Source of the DNA: Halodesulfovibrio marinisediminis DSM 17456
Lineage (GTDB): Bacteria > Desulfobacterota > Desulfovibrionia > Desulfovibrionales > Desulfovibrionaceae
Assembly (NCBI RefSeq): GCF_900129975.1
Contig: NZ_FSRG01000006.1
Coordinates: forward strand, 124,001-188,000
Reading direction: 5' to 3'
DNA length: 64,000 nucleotides
Under the pieces are notes generated by a model that was given only the letters and a program-made list of their open reading frames with translations, searched no databases and had not been told where the DNA came from. Position 1 is the first letter of the stretch. Each line of letters starts with the position of its first letter. Both the position numbers and the translations under genes were made by a program. This document shows positions 43,817-52,602 of this stretch, one piece after another.

Positions 43817-44434
43817 ATGCTGCCATCCAGTATTCTTAATAAAACACAAAAAGTAATGCGAGAGCAGATGGAGGAGATGCTCAAAAAGCAACAGGAAGGC
43901 CTTAGGCAAGCCTCAATGACGGCTCATAAAACACAACGGATGTCGGTTTCCGAAAGACAAGCCGAAATTGAAAAACAGAATTCTTCTGCTGTTTCAAACC
44001 TGTTTTCAAAAAAAACTGTAACAATGTCTGAAGGTGTCACAGCAATGCTGAAGCGCCACCAGAATCAAAAACAGCTTGAAGCAAGCAAAAAAGCCGGACT
44101 GGCAAGCCTGCTAGCTTCCAATATTGATAGTTACGACCTTAAAGAACTGATAGAAGGACGTCGAGATTGGATGGGTGATTTTGCTGCGGAGTCTGGTGTA
44201 AAAAGCGTTGCTCAGTTAAAAGACGAAGCAAAAAATCAACTGATCAAAGATCAAGACAACATAACCAAAAAAGAACGTACGCAAGCCGCAGCAAGGGGAG
44301 AAACACTTCCTACCAAAGTTTCTGTTCCTTCTGCTCCAGTGAGAATAACACAGGGTCACGTTCCACAGGTTGCCTCACCTTCCTCTACCACTGTTATAGT
44401 TCCTAAAGGCACATACATTCGCATCAGAGTGTAG
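43817..44434 (+). CDS. Hypothetical protein, coiled-coil N-terminus
   Basis: 205 residues that I do not recognise. It is Lys/Gln/Glu-rich, with a coiled-coil-like N-terminus (VMREQMEEMLKKQQEGLRQA), a middle with SKKTVTMSEGVTAMLKRHQN, and a hydrophobic-poor, Ser/Thr/Pro-rich C-terminus ending SSTTVIVPKGTYIRIRV. There is no signal peptide or membrane helix. A good AAGGAG site is 7 bases upstream. It stands alone between the yajC-sec operon (divergent) and the glutamate synthase cluster. Confidence 0.65.
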   Translation: MLPSSILNKTQKVMREQMEEMLKKQQEGLRQASMTAHKTQRMSVSERQAEIEKQNSSAVSNLFSKKTVTMSEGVTAMLKRHQNQKQLEASKKAGLASLLASNIDSYDLKELIEGRRDWMGDFAAESGVKSVAQLKDEAKNQLIKDQDNITKKERTQAAARGETLPTKVSVPSAPVRITQGHVPQVASPSSTTVIVPKGTYIRIRV

Positions 44435-44456
44435 TTGCAACGCGTGGACAACAGAA

Positions 44457-44483
44457 AAGCCCCCATGCCAATCATGGGGGCTT
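44457..44483. terminator. Hairpin between convergent genes
   Basis: A perfect 11-bp stem (44457-44467 with 44473-44483) with loop CCAAT. There is no T-run on the plus side, but the A-run on the other side would act on the minus strand. Confidence 0.7.
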
Positions 44484-44591
44484 CCCGAATTACGGTCGTC
44501 TATCAGACAAGCTTAGGAGATATTTCCTCATGTTAAGAGAAACTATCTGAGCCGTCGTTTGCCAGACTGTCCAGAATCTTTTTCTGACAGC

Positions 44592-45350
44592 CTAGTTGGT
44601 TCCCACGTACATGTTGCCGTATGGACGGTGGGAGAACGGCGTTACTTTTTTAAACTCACCTTTCATCACTTCTTCAGCATCCTTACCGAATGCTTTAGCC
44701 CAGTCTTCGACATGGGAACGGATGAAAGCTTCATCTTTTTCGTTAATTGCTTCGAGCTGTAAACCAGGCCCAAGCTGGTGTTCTGGAACGTCACCGCGGA
44801 GATAGATGATACCGCCGTGCATACCAGTACCAAGGCTTCTGCCGGTAATAGGTGCTTTTTCATCCATGGTAGAATCCATGCCGAGGAGGATAATTGCGCC
44901 ACCCGCCATGTATTCGCCTAGGAAGTCGCCAGCTTTACCGCCAGCTACGATTACAGGCTGCTTTTCCATGTAGGATTTCATATGGATACCAACACGGTAG
45001 CCTACGTCCTGCTTAATGAGGATGCGGCCGCCACGCATTGCGTAACCAAGAACGTCGCCTGCCATGCCGTTGATCTGGATTTCTCCATCGTCCATGGTGT
45101 TGCCAACGCCGTCCTGTGCGTTGCCTTCTACGCGGATAGTTGCACCGCGCATAAACATACCAAGATCCTGACCAGGAACGCCGTGAACAATGAAGTGAAC
45201 AGGCCCTTCAATAGAGTTGCCGATGTAGCGCTGACCGCGAACATTCTCCAACTCAATTTCAGTAACACCGTCACGCACAGCCTCACGAATTTTTTCGTTC
45301 AATTGGCGGTAGTACACGCCTTGAGCGTCAAAAGTACATTTTTTAGCCAT
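44592..45350 (-). CDS. Glutamate synthase GXGXG-domain subunit
   Basis: 252 residues, the stand-alone version of the C-terminal alpha-subunit domain of glutamate synthase, with a right-handed beta-helix of G-rich turns (GNTMDDGEIQINGMAGDVLG, GYAMRGGRILIKQDVGYRVG, GGKAGDFLGEYMAGGAIILLG). It forms the structural core that holds the ammonia tunnel. It is the last gene of the split operon, starting 5 bases after the glutaminase-domain gene ends. A normal GltB carries this as its C-terminal part, so this is a fission variant. Confidence 0.92.
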   Translation of the reverse strand: MAKKCTFDAQGVYYRQLNEKIREAVRDGVTEIELENVRGQRYIGNSIEGPVHFIVHGVPGQDLGMFMRGATIRVEGNAQDGVGNTMDDGEIQINGMAGDVLGYAMRGGRILIKQDVGYRVGIHMKSYMEKQPVIVAGGKAGDFLGEYMAGGAIILLGMDSTMDEKAPITGRSLGTGMHGGIIYLRGDVPEHQLGPGLQLEAINEKDEAFIRSHVEDWAKAFGKDAEEVMKGEFKKVTPFSHRPYGNMYVGTN

Positions 45351-45355
45351 GCCTA

Positions 45356-46450
45356 CTAGTCCTCCAATTTCACAATCACCGGTTCACCGGCTTTGGGTGC
45401 CCAAACTTTGTCGAGATCACGACAAACTTCACGGATTGAGCTCTCTTCACTAGACATGAATACCATGTCGTCCTTTTCACCGATAACGAGCGGACGAAGC
45501 TTAACGCGGTCGTTAAGACCCATCATGCTGTTGCTGTCGGTTACGAGGATAGCAAAAGGACCGTTGAGCATTGCAGGACCGTAAACCATACGCAGAGCTT
45601 CGTACGCTTCGCGCTGGTCTTTCGGCATGCGTTCAATTTCATCCCAGAACGGCGGAGCAAAAACTTTACTTGCCATTTCGTGGGAAAGGCCGTGCTTACG
45701 GATAAGAAGGTCGAGCAGGTATGCTACTACTTCAGTATCCGTCATCATGTTACATTCGTAATCGTGCTGACACAGGTAGCGTCTGTTAATACCGTAAGAG
45801 GAAATCTCTCCGTTATGAACAATCGCCCAGTCAAGCAGGGTGAACGGGTGAGCGCCGCCCCACCAGCCTGGAGTGTTAGTCGGGAAGCGGTTATGGCCGG
45901 TCCACATGTAGCCGCTGTATTCATCTAATCTGAAGAAATCAGCGATGTCTTCCGGAAAACCTACACCCTTGAACGCTCCCATGTTTTTACCACTGGAGAA
46001 TACAAAAGCACCCGGCACTCTGTTGTTGATGTGCATGACGATGTTTACAACGTAATCATCTTCACCAACATCCTGCCACTTAGGACGCTCTGCCTTAGGA
46101 GAAAGGAAGTAACGCCACATAAGCGGGGATTCTTTAATGGCTTGCACCTTACGGGTAGGAATAGGCTCAGAAATCTGAATATCAAAGTACTGCTTGATGA
46201 TCTCTTCAGCGCGGTCAAGGCCTGCCTGATCATCACACATCAGGTGGAAAGCGTACAAATCTGCATGTTCAGGATAAATACCATATGCAGCAAAACCACC
46301 ACCAAGACCGTTACCACGATCGTGCATTGTTGCCATTGCATCAATCGGCATAGTACCCGGTATCAGGTTTCTCTTTTTATCAATTACCCCAAAGACACCA
46401 CAACCAGAGATGTCTTTATCAAAATGCCAAAAATCATTGGGAGCTTTCAT
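45356..46450 (-). CDS. Glutamate synthase glutaminase-domain subunit (class II amidotransferase)
   Basis: 364 residues with an Ntn-type amidotransferase fold. The nucleophile is likely the Cys of [10 protein letters not shown] at residue 17. This is not at the very N-terminus, so removal of the leading peptide would be needed if it follows the classic scheme. Other blocks are [39 protein letters not shown] and [13 protein letters not shown]. It hydrolyses glutamine to supply ammonia for the FMN core encoded at 48207. GGAG precedes the start. Confidence 0.9.
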   Translation of the reverse strand: MKAPNDFWHFDKDISGCGVFGVIDKKRNLIPGTMPIDAMATMHDRGNGLGGGFAAYGIYPEHADLYAFHLMCDDQAGLDRAEEIIKQYFDIQISEPIPTRKVQAIKESPLMWRYFLSPKAERPKWQDVGEDDYVVNIVMHINNRVPGAFVFSSGKNMGAFKGVGFPEDIADFFRLDEYSGYMWTGHNRFPTNTPGWWGGAHPFTLLDWAIVHNGEISSYGINRRYLCQHDYECNMMTDTEVVAYLLDLLIRKHGLSHEMASKVFAPPFWDEIERMPKDQREAYEALRMVYGPAMLNGPFAILVTDSNSMMGLNDRVKLRPLVIGEKDDMVFMSSEESSIREVCRDLDKVWAPKAGEPVIVKLED

Positions 46451-46469
46451 ACTCTATCTCCAAAGCCCT

Positions 46470-47747
46470 CTACTCAGCAGCAGGGGTCCACTTTGTATCA
46501 AATTCTTCTTCCGGCCAGAGCAATGCAGATGGTTTACCTGCAATAAGCTCTTCCTTCACATCTGGTGTGAGTTCCAGACCGAAGCGAATAAAGCCGGTGT
46601 ATAACCCTGCAAAATCGACCTCTCCCACAAGCACATAACCAATCAGCTTTTCATCGCGGAAAATAAGTTTGCGATATGTTGCTTTCTCTTCGTCAAGAGC
46701 GGTGAAGACTTCGCAGCCCTCGTCTTCAGCCGGGTTAACATGACCAAGAGACGCTGTTGGCAGCCCGTAGAAAGAAATTGCGTTCATCGGTAAGCCGCCA
46801 GGATGCGGAGATGCTTCCTCGCTCGCCATGTTAAGGCCAGCATGGTAGCCCTGACTGAATGCGTTAGGCCAGATTGGTGTTACTCTAGCTTCTTTTGCAA
46901 TCATGTCAGGAGCTTCTGCAACGTCACCTGCAGCGTATACGCCTTCAGCGCTGGTACACATGTTGTCATCAACTTTGATGCCACGGTTCACAGCAATTCC
47001 GGCGTCCTTAGCGAGATTAAGGCTAGGCACTACACCAATGGCAACAACAACAGCTTCGCAAGCCAGTTTCTGACCATTGGCAAGACGAACACCAATAACT
47101 TCGCCCTGCTCTGTACGCAGAATTTCTTCTACAGTGGTACCACAACAAATAGTGATACCTTTCTCTTCGAGGCGTTGTGCTACAAGGTTACCAGCCACAT
47201 CGTCGAACGCTGCGGAAAGCACGCGGCTTCCAAGTTCAACAATAGCGGTGGAAAGACCGTTGTAACGCAGTGCTTCTGCAGCCTTGAGGCCGATGAGACC
47301 ACCACCGATAACAACAACTCTGTGGATCTTTTTAGAAAGATCAAGCAGCTCATGTGCGTGAGCAAGCGTAGTAAAGTTGTATACTCCGCTGCCTTCAATG
47401 CCTTTAAGAGGAGGCATGAATGGTACACCGCCTGTTGCCAGTAAGAGCTGCTTGTATTCAATCACCTCTCCGGCTTCAGTGGTAATGGTCTTTGCTGCTT
47501 TATCAATGGCAGCTACACGGGTGTTGAGCTTAACTTCAACATTATTCTTTTCGTAAAATTCATCAGGTCGCAGATTTACTCTGTCGAGACCGATTTTTCC
47601 TGCAAGAAAATATGAAATCAGCGGGCGTCCATACGTTGGGGTATCTTCTTCGCTTACTACAATAATCGGACTTGTAGTATCGACTTTACGAATACCTTCG
47701 ATAGCCCCCACAGACGCAACACCGTTTCCAACTATGACATACGACAT
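46470..47747 (-). CDS. FAD-dependent NAD(P) oxidoreductase of the glutamate synthase operon
   Basis: 425 residues, with two dinucleotide-binding folds: N-terminal FAD (VGNGVASVGAIEGIR) and central NAD(P) (VVVIGGGLIGLKAAEALRYNG). The ISYFLAGK and GDVAEAPDMIAK motifs are typical of the pyridine nucleotide-disulfide / nitrite reductase-like class. It likely reduces the ferredoxin/Fe-S subunits with NAD(P)H. AGGAG precedes the ATG. It lies between the ferredoxin and glutaminase genes, so it belongs to the operon. Which nucleotide it uses cannot be read. Confidence 0.88.
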   Translation of the reverse strand: MSYVIVGNGVASVGAIEGIRKVDTTSPIIVVSEEDTPTYGRPLISYFLAGKIGLDRVNLRPDEFYEKNNVEVKLNTRVAAIDKAAKTITTEAGEVIEYKQLLLATGGVPFMPPLKGIEGSGVYNFTTLAHAHELLDLSKKIHRVVVIGGGLIGLKAAEALRYNGLSTAIVELGSRVLSAAFDDVAGNLVAQRLEEKGITICCGTTVEEILRTEQGEVIGVRLANGQKLACEAVVVAIGVVPSLNLAKDAGIAVNRGIKVDDNMCTSAEGVYAAGDVAEAPDMIAKEARVTPIWPNAFSQGYHAGLNMASEEASPHPGGLPMNAISFYGLPTASLGHVNPAEDEGCEVFTALDEEKATYRKLIFRDEKLIGYVLVGEVDFAGLYTGFIRFGLELTPDVKEELIAGKPSALLWPEEEFDTKWTPAAE

Positions 47748-47760
47748 GGACGAGCTCCTG

Positions 47761-48204
47761 CTATCCGCGAGATTCGTAAACCAGTGCGTTGTTAGGACAG
47801 GCTTCTACACATGCTGGGGTGTCGCGGCCTTCGCACAGGTCACATTTAATAATCTTACCCTTAGTCTCATTGCGGCGAACCGCACCGTAAGGGCATGCCA
47901 TCAGACATGACCAGCAGCCAACGCACTGTTCTTCGTTGTAACAAGTGCGGCCTGTCTCCTGATCTTTGTATAACGCGCCGGAAATACAGGCGGAAACACA
48001 AGATGGGTTGTCACAATGGCGACAGCTGAGAGCTACAGAGATCTGACCTTTGTCGTATACTGCCTTACAAGGCTGTAAGCCTGTTGCTACTTCTTCTTTA
48101 GCAGCGATAACAACATCCTGACTAACAGAGTGTGCAGTTAGGCAGGCAACCTCACAAATATGGCAGCCAATACAAACATCTTTATTCGGATAAACCCTAC
48201 GCAT
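47761..48204 (-). CDS. Ferredoxin-like [4Fe-4S] protein of the glutamate synthase operon
   Basis: 147 residues, with four [4Fe-4S]-type cysteine sets as in HycB/DmsB-like proteins: CIGCHICEVAC, CRHCDNPSCVSACISG, CVGCWSCLMACPYG, and CDLCEGRDTPACVEACPNN. It is the electron shuttle between the FAD oxidoreductase and the FMN core. It begins 2 bases after the end of the core gene, so it is very tightly coupled. The N-terminus MRRVYPNKDVC has no signal peptide, so it is cytosolic. Confidence 0.92.
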   Translation of the reverse strand: MRRVYPNKDVCIGCHICEVACLTAHSVSQDVVIAAKEEVATGLQPCKAVYDKGQISVALSCRHCDNPSCVSACISGALYKDQETGRTCYNEEQCVGCWSCLMACPYGAVRRNETKGKIIKCDLCEGRDTPACVEACPNNALVYESRG

Positions 48205-48206
48205 AT

Positions 48207-49730
48207 CTACCGTCCTGCGTGTTTAACGCCGAGAATATCCAGTTCAACTTCGTTGAGGCCAAGACCACGGAGCTTATCGCGGTTACCACGCAAGCTTTCG
48301 ATGGAGTTGAGGCCCATACCGCCGAGCATTTCCTGAATCTCGTGTCCCCATGCGCGGATGAGGTTAGCAAGACGCTTAGCAGCAACTTCTGGATTCTGAC
48401 GCTTTTTAAGACGTGCTTCGTTGGTTGCAATACCCCAAGGACATTTACCAGTGTAGCAACGTCCACAAAGAGTACAGCCCACAGAAACCAAGGCAGCAGT
48501 ACCGATGTAAACAGCATCCGCACCGAGAGCGATTGCTTTAATCGCATCAGCAGAACAACGGACACCGCCTGCAACAACCAGAGAAGCGTGGTTACGAATA
48601 CCTTCGTCACGCAGACGGTTGTCTACAGCAGCAAGAGCAAGTTCCATCGGAATACCTACGTTATCACGGATCATGGTAGGAGCAGCACCTGTACCGCCTC
48701 TGAAGCCATCGATAACAACAATATCTGCACCTGCGCGTACAATACCGGAAGCAATCGCCGGTGCGTTATGTACTGCCGCAATTTTTACAGAAACTGGAAC
48801 CTTATATTCTGTGGATTCCTTAATTGCGTAGATAAGCTGAAGTAAATCTTCAATAGAATAAATATCGTGGTGAGGCGCAGGAGAAATCGCGTCTGAGCCG
48901 ACCGGACACATACGGGTTTTAGAAACCTCTTCGTCGATCTTTTCACCCGGCAGGTGGCCGCCGATACCCGGCTTAGCACCCTGACCGATTTTAATTTCTA
49001 CTGCACTACCAGCGTTCAAGTAGTCTTTATGAACACCAAATCGGCCTGATGCTACCTGTACAATGGTATTTTGACCGTACTTGTACAGATCAGGGTGCAA
49101 ACCACCCTCACCAGTGTTGTAAGCAATACCAAGCTCTGTTGCAGCCATTGCCATAGCCTTGTGGAGGTTCAGGTTAATTGAACCAAAGGACATAGCGGAG
49201 AACATAAGCGGGTAGTTAAGCTTAAGCTGTGGTCCGATTTTAGTAGTAAGTTTTGGCCCTTCAGGAGTTTCCTCAAAGCTCACCTGATCCGGCTTAGAGC
49301 CGAGGTAGGTGGTCAATTCCATTGGCTCGCGAAGCGGGTCAATAGACGGGTTGGTTACCTGACTGGCGTCAAGCTGAAGGTTGTCCCAGTAGATTGGCTT
49401 ATTGGCTGGAGACCCCATGCCGGAAAGCAAAATACCACCAGTGTCGCCCTGCTTGTATACGTGCTTCATGTAGGTAGGAGTCCAAAGAGCATTGTCTCTG
49501 AAGTCTGCCGGATTTTTCTTAATAGTAAGACAACCGGTAGGACAGAATGCTTCACAACGGTGACACCCTACACATTTAGTATGATCGTGGCTTACGCACT
49601 GACGAGCATCATCCCAGTAATGGGCTTCATACGAGCACTGACGCACACAAACTTCGCAATTGATACAGCGATCGTTTTCACGATCAATAACAAAGTCGCT
49701 AAAATTCTGGCTTATAGGCTTAAACAGCAA
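48207..49730 (-). CDS. Glutamate synthase FMN core subunit with N-terminal ferredoxin domain
   Basis: 507 residues from a TTG start at 49730, chosen because AGGAG lies 8 bases upstream. The open frame continues to a GTG at 49751. The N-terminal 60 residues have two [4Fe-4S] sets (CINCEVCVRQC, CVGCHRCEAFCPTG). The glutamate synthase central domain follows: FSAMSFGSINLNLHKAMAMAA, GEGGLHPDLYKYGQN, VSVKIAAVHNAPAIASGI and DIVVIDGFRGGTGAAPTMIR. The late cysteines CTLCGRCYTGKCPWG hold the 3Fe-4S-type cluster. It makes glutamate from 2-oxoglutarate. It is the first gene of the five-gene operon. Confidence 0.93.
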   Translation of the reverse strand: MLFKPISQNFSDFVIDRENDRCINCEVCVRQCSYEAHYWDDARQCVSHDHTKCVGCHRCEAFCPTGCLTIKKNPADFRDNALWTPTYMKHVYKQGDTGGILLSGMGSPANKPIYWDNLQLDASQVTNPSIDPLREPMELTTYLGSKPDQVSFEETPEGPKLTTKIGPQLKLNYPLMFSAMSFGSINLNLHKAMAMAATELGIAYNTGEGGLHPDLYKYGQNTIVQVASGRFGVHKDYLNAGSAVEIKIGQGAKPGIGGHLPGEKIDEEVSKTRMCPVGSDAISPAPHHDIYSIEDLLQLIYAIKESTEYKVPVSVKIAAVHNAPAIASGIVRAGADIVVIDGFRGGTGAAPTMIRDNVGIPMELALAAVDNRLRDEGIRNHASLVVAGGVRCSADAIKAIALGADAVYIGTAALVSVGCTLCGRCYTGKCPWGIATNEARLKKRQNPEVAAKRLANLIRAWGHEIQEMLGGMGLNSIESLRGNRDKLRGLGLNEVELDILGVKHAGR

Positions 49731-49787
49731 AATAATCTCTCCTAGTGACACAAAGCGCCCGCGCGCGTCATTCGCATTTTTTTTCTG

Positions 49788-49849
49788 AGCTAAATCTTCA
49801 ACACGGACCAGCTTCCCGAGGGGGCAGCCGCCGTGGATTATATTTAGCT
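49788..49849 (-). ncRNA. Candidate structured leader RNA of the glutamate synthase operon
   Basis: AGCTAAAT (49788-49795) and ATTTAGCT (49842-49849) form a perfect 8-bp outer helix in the 5' leader. Inside it CACGG/CCGTG (49802-49806 with 49831-49835) and a small CCC-GGG apical stem nest one inside another. An A-rich linker (seen as T-run at 49776-49785) separates it from the gene's TTG start. The nesting looks more organised than chance, but it is not a riboswitch class I recognise. Confidence 0.3.
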
Positions 49850-49983
49850 AAAAACGCTCATTTTTGTCAAGATTGTAATATTCACTTTTTCCATACATTA
49901 ATTTTATAGCCATATCGTCATTATATTCAAGCATATAACTACTATTTTAACAAAATTGTTATTAATTTGAATATGAATTAGAT

Positions 49984-50739
49984 TTACAATTTTGTATAAA
50001 TTTGCCTTCCGACGAACTCCCTAACCAATTCAACTATCCGTAAAGAGGTCTCAACATGAGTAGTAATCACGTGATGTCCTGTAACTTTTTCTTTTATGCG
50101 CAATAATTTCACTGTCACCTCCGGCGACGCTACTTTTTTTGCGATTAAAAAAACATTTCCCAAAGGAACACTCTTATCAGTTGGAGCCTGAATCGCCAAA
50201 ACTGGGGCACTTATCGCATTTAGCTCATTACGCACTTTTTTTACACCCTTCATAAGTTCATGTAATTGCTGCATACTTACAAAATCGTCATATCCGACCC
50301 ACGGCGCTATCTTTATATGTTCTTCATCACGTCTCTTCAGAGGAAATAGCGGCTTAAAGTGCTTCACAATCGGTGTAAACGGCAAACGCCAGTCTTTCAT
50401 CTGCCACGGACAGAAAGAATACAGGTACAACGGAGCTGCCAAGGACACGACACCAGCCACAGGAAACTTGGAGGCCAGATGCAGTGACAACGTGCCACCC
50501 ATAGAAAGTCCGATCACAAAAACTGCATCAACTTCTTTCGCCAACGCCTCGTATTCTTTCTCCGCAGCCCATTCCCAGTCAGACCAGCCTGTGGTTTGAA
50601 AATCCTCAAACGTCGTCCCGTGCCCCGGTAACATTATATTACGAACCACATACCCTTCTTCTTCCAACGGCGCGACAAGCGGCTCCATCTCAAATGTACT
50701 CCCTGTCCAGCCGTGGATTAATAAACAGCCTACTCTCAT
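49984..50739 (-). CDS. Carboxylesterase/monoacylglycerol-lipase-like alpha/beta hydrolase
   Basis: 251 residues. LLIHGWTGSTFEMEPLVAPL is the oxyanion region, GLSMGG near residue 95 holds the nucleophile Ser, Asp is likely in QAPTDKSVP and His in TGHHVITTHV. The short GWTGS and FEDFQTTGWSDW features match Est30/thermophile carboxylesterases and bacterial monoacylglycerol lipases. No signal peptide, so cytosolic. Substrate is unknown. It is monocistronic on the minus strand, with about 190 bases to the divergent deaminase start. Confidence 0.88.
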   Translation of the reverse strand: MRVGCLLIHGWTGSTFEMEPLVAPLEEEGYVVRNIMLPGHGTTFEDFQTTGWSDWEWAAEKEYEALAKEVDAVFVIGLSMGGTLSLHLASKFPVAGVVSLAAPLYLYSFCPWQMKDWRLPFTPIVKHFKPLFPLKRRDEEHIKIAPWVGYDDFVSMQQLHELMKGVKKVRNELNAISAPVLAIQAPTDKSVPLGNVFLIAKKVASPEVTVKLLRIKEKVTGHHVITTHVETSLRIVELVREFVGRQIYTKL

Positions 50740-50790
50740 GTTCCGTCCTCTTATTTGATTTTTTCTTATTAACTCTGGTGGGATTTTTTT

Positions 50791-50842
50791 TGCCGCCGCG
50801 GCTGGGGAAACCTTGTTTCACTGTCCGCCGGAGGCTAAAAAA
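50791..50842 (-). repeat. Intergenic repeat fragment R10
   Basis: On the minus strand it reads TTAGCCTCCGGCGGACAGTG, then AACAAGGTTTCCCCAGCC. The first part matches the GCCTCCGGCGG box of the repeat family, and the second the AACAAGG arm of R4 and the GGCTGGGGAAACC piece near R7. It lies between divergent genes, not at a gene 3' end. Confidence 0.6.
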
Positions 50843-50930
50843 CATTACAGTTCTACATGGGTTGTTTAACTATGAACAATCCTCTACAGTGTCGCACCCG
50901 TAACGTACGATGACAATGAGGAGTTTTCGA

Positions 50931-52256
50931 ATGCAGTCATGTGATACTTTACTATTTGCAGAAATCATCGTCACTCAAAATGAGTCACGTTCCATCATAT
51001 ACAATGGCGGCATTGCTGTCTCCGAAGGCAAGATTGTATGCGTAGACACAGCCGACGCTGTCCGCTCGCAGTATACATCAGAAAACACCATGGAGCTGGG
51101 CAACTCATTGCTCATGCCGGGCCTCATCAACAGCCACACACATGCAGCTATGACACTGCTGCGCGGCGTTGCTGACGACCTACCGCTCATGGACTGGCTC
51201 AACGACCACATCTTCCCTGTAGAGCAGAACTTGACTGCAGAACAGGTTGAACTGGGCGCATTGCTGGCATGTGCTGAAATGACTCGTTACGGCACCACCT
51301 CCTTCTGCGACATGTATCTAATTGAAGATGCAACATATAAAGCGGTTGATCAATCAGGTTTACGAGTTCTGGGCGGCGAAGGACTGTTCGTATTCCCTTC
51401 TCCTGCGTATCCCGACTTTGAAACCGGCATCAAGCTTGTGCGTGAGATGGAAGCGAAATGGCGCGGCAACGCACGCATCCGTCAGGCCGTAATGCCACAC
51501 GCGGTTTACACTACTACACCGGAAATTTTGACTACATGTCGTGAGGTTGCAGAAGAACTTGACTTGCCGCTGCATATTCATCTGGCAGAGACTCCTGCGG
51601 AGACCAAAGCGTGTCTGGAAAGCTTCGGTAAACGCCCTGTAGAGTACGCTCACAGCCTGGGTTTGCTGAGCGAACGCACCACAGTGGCTCATGCAGTTGA
51701 CCTTACAGACGACGAAATCTCTTTACTTGCAGAGACAGGCACTAATGTTGCCCACAACCCGGAAAGCAACATGAAACTTGCTTCCGGCATGGCTCCTATT
51801 CAAAAAATGCTCGCTAAAGGCGTGAATGTGACCTTAGGAACTGACGGCGCTGCTTCCAACAATGCGCTTAACATGTTCACGGAAATGGCTTCCTGCGCAT
51901 TCATGCATAAGGTTCAGTTACTTGATCCGACTGCTGCCACCGCCCAATCTGTGCTGGACATGGCAACCTGCAACGGCGCACGAAGCATGGGACAAGCAGA
52001 TCTTGGTTCACTTGTTGAAGGTAAACAGGCAGATATAATTGCAATTGACCTCACACAGCCTAACCTTCTGCCGATGCATAATCCGGTTTCTCAGCTTGTA
52101 TATGCAACAAACGGAGCCGAGGTTCACATGTCTATGGTAGCAGGCGAAGTTCTGTACCAAGACGGTAAATATTTAAAAATTGACTACCCTGCCCTCATTG
52201 AGGCTGCAAAAGATGTTGCTAAATGGGTGCAAAAGAAGATACAGAAGCGCAGCTAA
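50931..52256 (+). CDS. 5'-methylthioadenosine/S-adenosylhomocysteine deaminase-like amidohydrolase
   Basis: 441 residues from the ATG at 50931 (GAGGAG 7 bases upstream; a longer frame begins at 50910). Amidohydrolase metal ligands are visible: HTHAAM (HxH) in MPGLINSHTHAAMTLLRG, HIHLAETP, a later His in TVAHAVDLTDDE and the Asp in VTLGTDGAASNN. The overall pattern (GVADDLPLMDWLNDHIFPVE, GTTSFCDMYLIEDA) is that of the MtaD/SsnA-like deaminases acting on MTA/SAH or adenosine. SAH recycling would fit a methyltransferase-rich metabolism. The exact substrate needs assay. Confidence 0.87.
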   Translation: MQSCDTLLFAEIIVTQNESRSIIYNGGIAVSEGKIVCVDTADAVRSQYTSENTMELGNSLLMPGLINSHTHAAMTLLRGVADDLPLMDWLNDHIFPVEQNLTAEQVELGALLACAEMTRYGTTSFCDMYLIEDATYKAVDQSGLRVLGGEGLFVFPSPAYPDFETGIKLVREMEAKWRGNARIRQAVMPHAVYTTTPEILTTCREVAEELDLPLHIHLAETPAETKACLESFGKRPVEYAHSLGLLSERTTVAHAVDLTDDEISLLAETGTNVAHNPESNMKLASGMAPIQKMLAKGVNVTLGTDGAASNNALNMFTEMASCAFMHKVQLLDPTAATAQSVLDMATCNGARSMGQADLGSLVEGKQADIIAIDLTQPNLLPMHNPVSQLVYATNGAEVHMSMVAGEVLYQDGKYLKIDYPALIEAAKDVAKWVQKKIQKRS

Positions 52257-52352
52257 CAGATTAAGCCAAATTCGCACATTGCTGCGCACCCCCAGGGCAC
52301 TTGTTCCCGTATGGGCTCGAAGACTCGCCAACGGTTGACTGGCGTTACTTCA

Positions 52353-52403
52353 AAAAAGCCAAACTCTCACATATACAAAATATGCTTCGATCTTGGCTTT
52401 TTC
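52353..52403 (+). terminator. Terminator of the deaminase gene
   Basis: AAAAAGCCAA (52353-52362) and TTGGCTTTTT (52393-52402) form a perfect 10-bp stem with a 30-base loop. Confidence 0.7.
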
Positions 52404-52515
52404 TTGTGCCTTGCACTGCACAAATTTGTCTCAATCTGTACTTGCAGAGTTTTTAAAGTCGTATATTTTACCTTTATATGACTAGGTAAAAATACACTGA
52501 CTATTTGTTTTTTAG

Positions 52516-52530
52516 TTGACTTTTTGTCAA
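52516..52530 (+). promoter_or_regulatory. Inverted repeat TTGAC-N5-GTCAA in the PxxKW promoter
   Basis: A perfect 5-bp-arm inverted repeat 73 bases before the RBS. Its left arm also reads like a -35 TTGAC(T), with an AT-rich TATAAA at 52536-52541 at a short 14-base spacing. The shape recalls CRP/FNR-family sites (TTGAT-N4-ATCAA) but differs in sequence. An operator is inferred, not shown. Confidence 0.35.
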
Positions 52531-52566
52531 AAAAATATAAATGGACATCGCTTCAAAGATAATATG

Positions 52567-52583
52567 CGCGCGTAGCCCGCGCG
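52567..52583 (+). other. GC-rich 5'-leader hairpin of the PxxKW mRNA
   Basis: CGCGCG (52567-52572) and CGCGCG (52578-52583) form a 6-bp stem with a 5-base loop, six bases before the AGGAGG site (52589-52594). Such a hairpin could protect a 5' end or limit initiation. Confidence 0.4.
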
Positions 52584-52602
52584 ACCCCAGGAGGAAATTA
52601 AT

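Larger units (their letters stand above)
52257..52602. other. Intergenic region before the PxxKW gene
   Basis: 346 bases with a hairpin CGCCA/TGGCG (52326-52330 with 52340-52344), a terminator (52353-52403), and the promoter and leader elements of the PxxKW gene listed separately. Confidence 0.6.
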
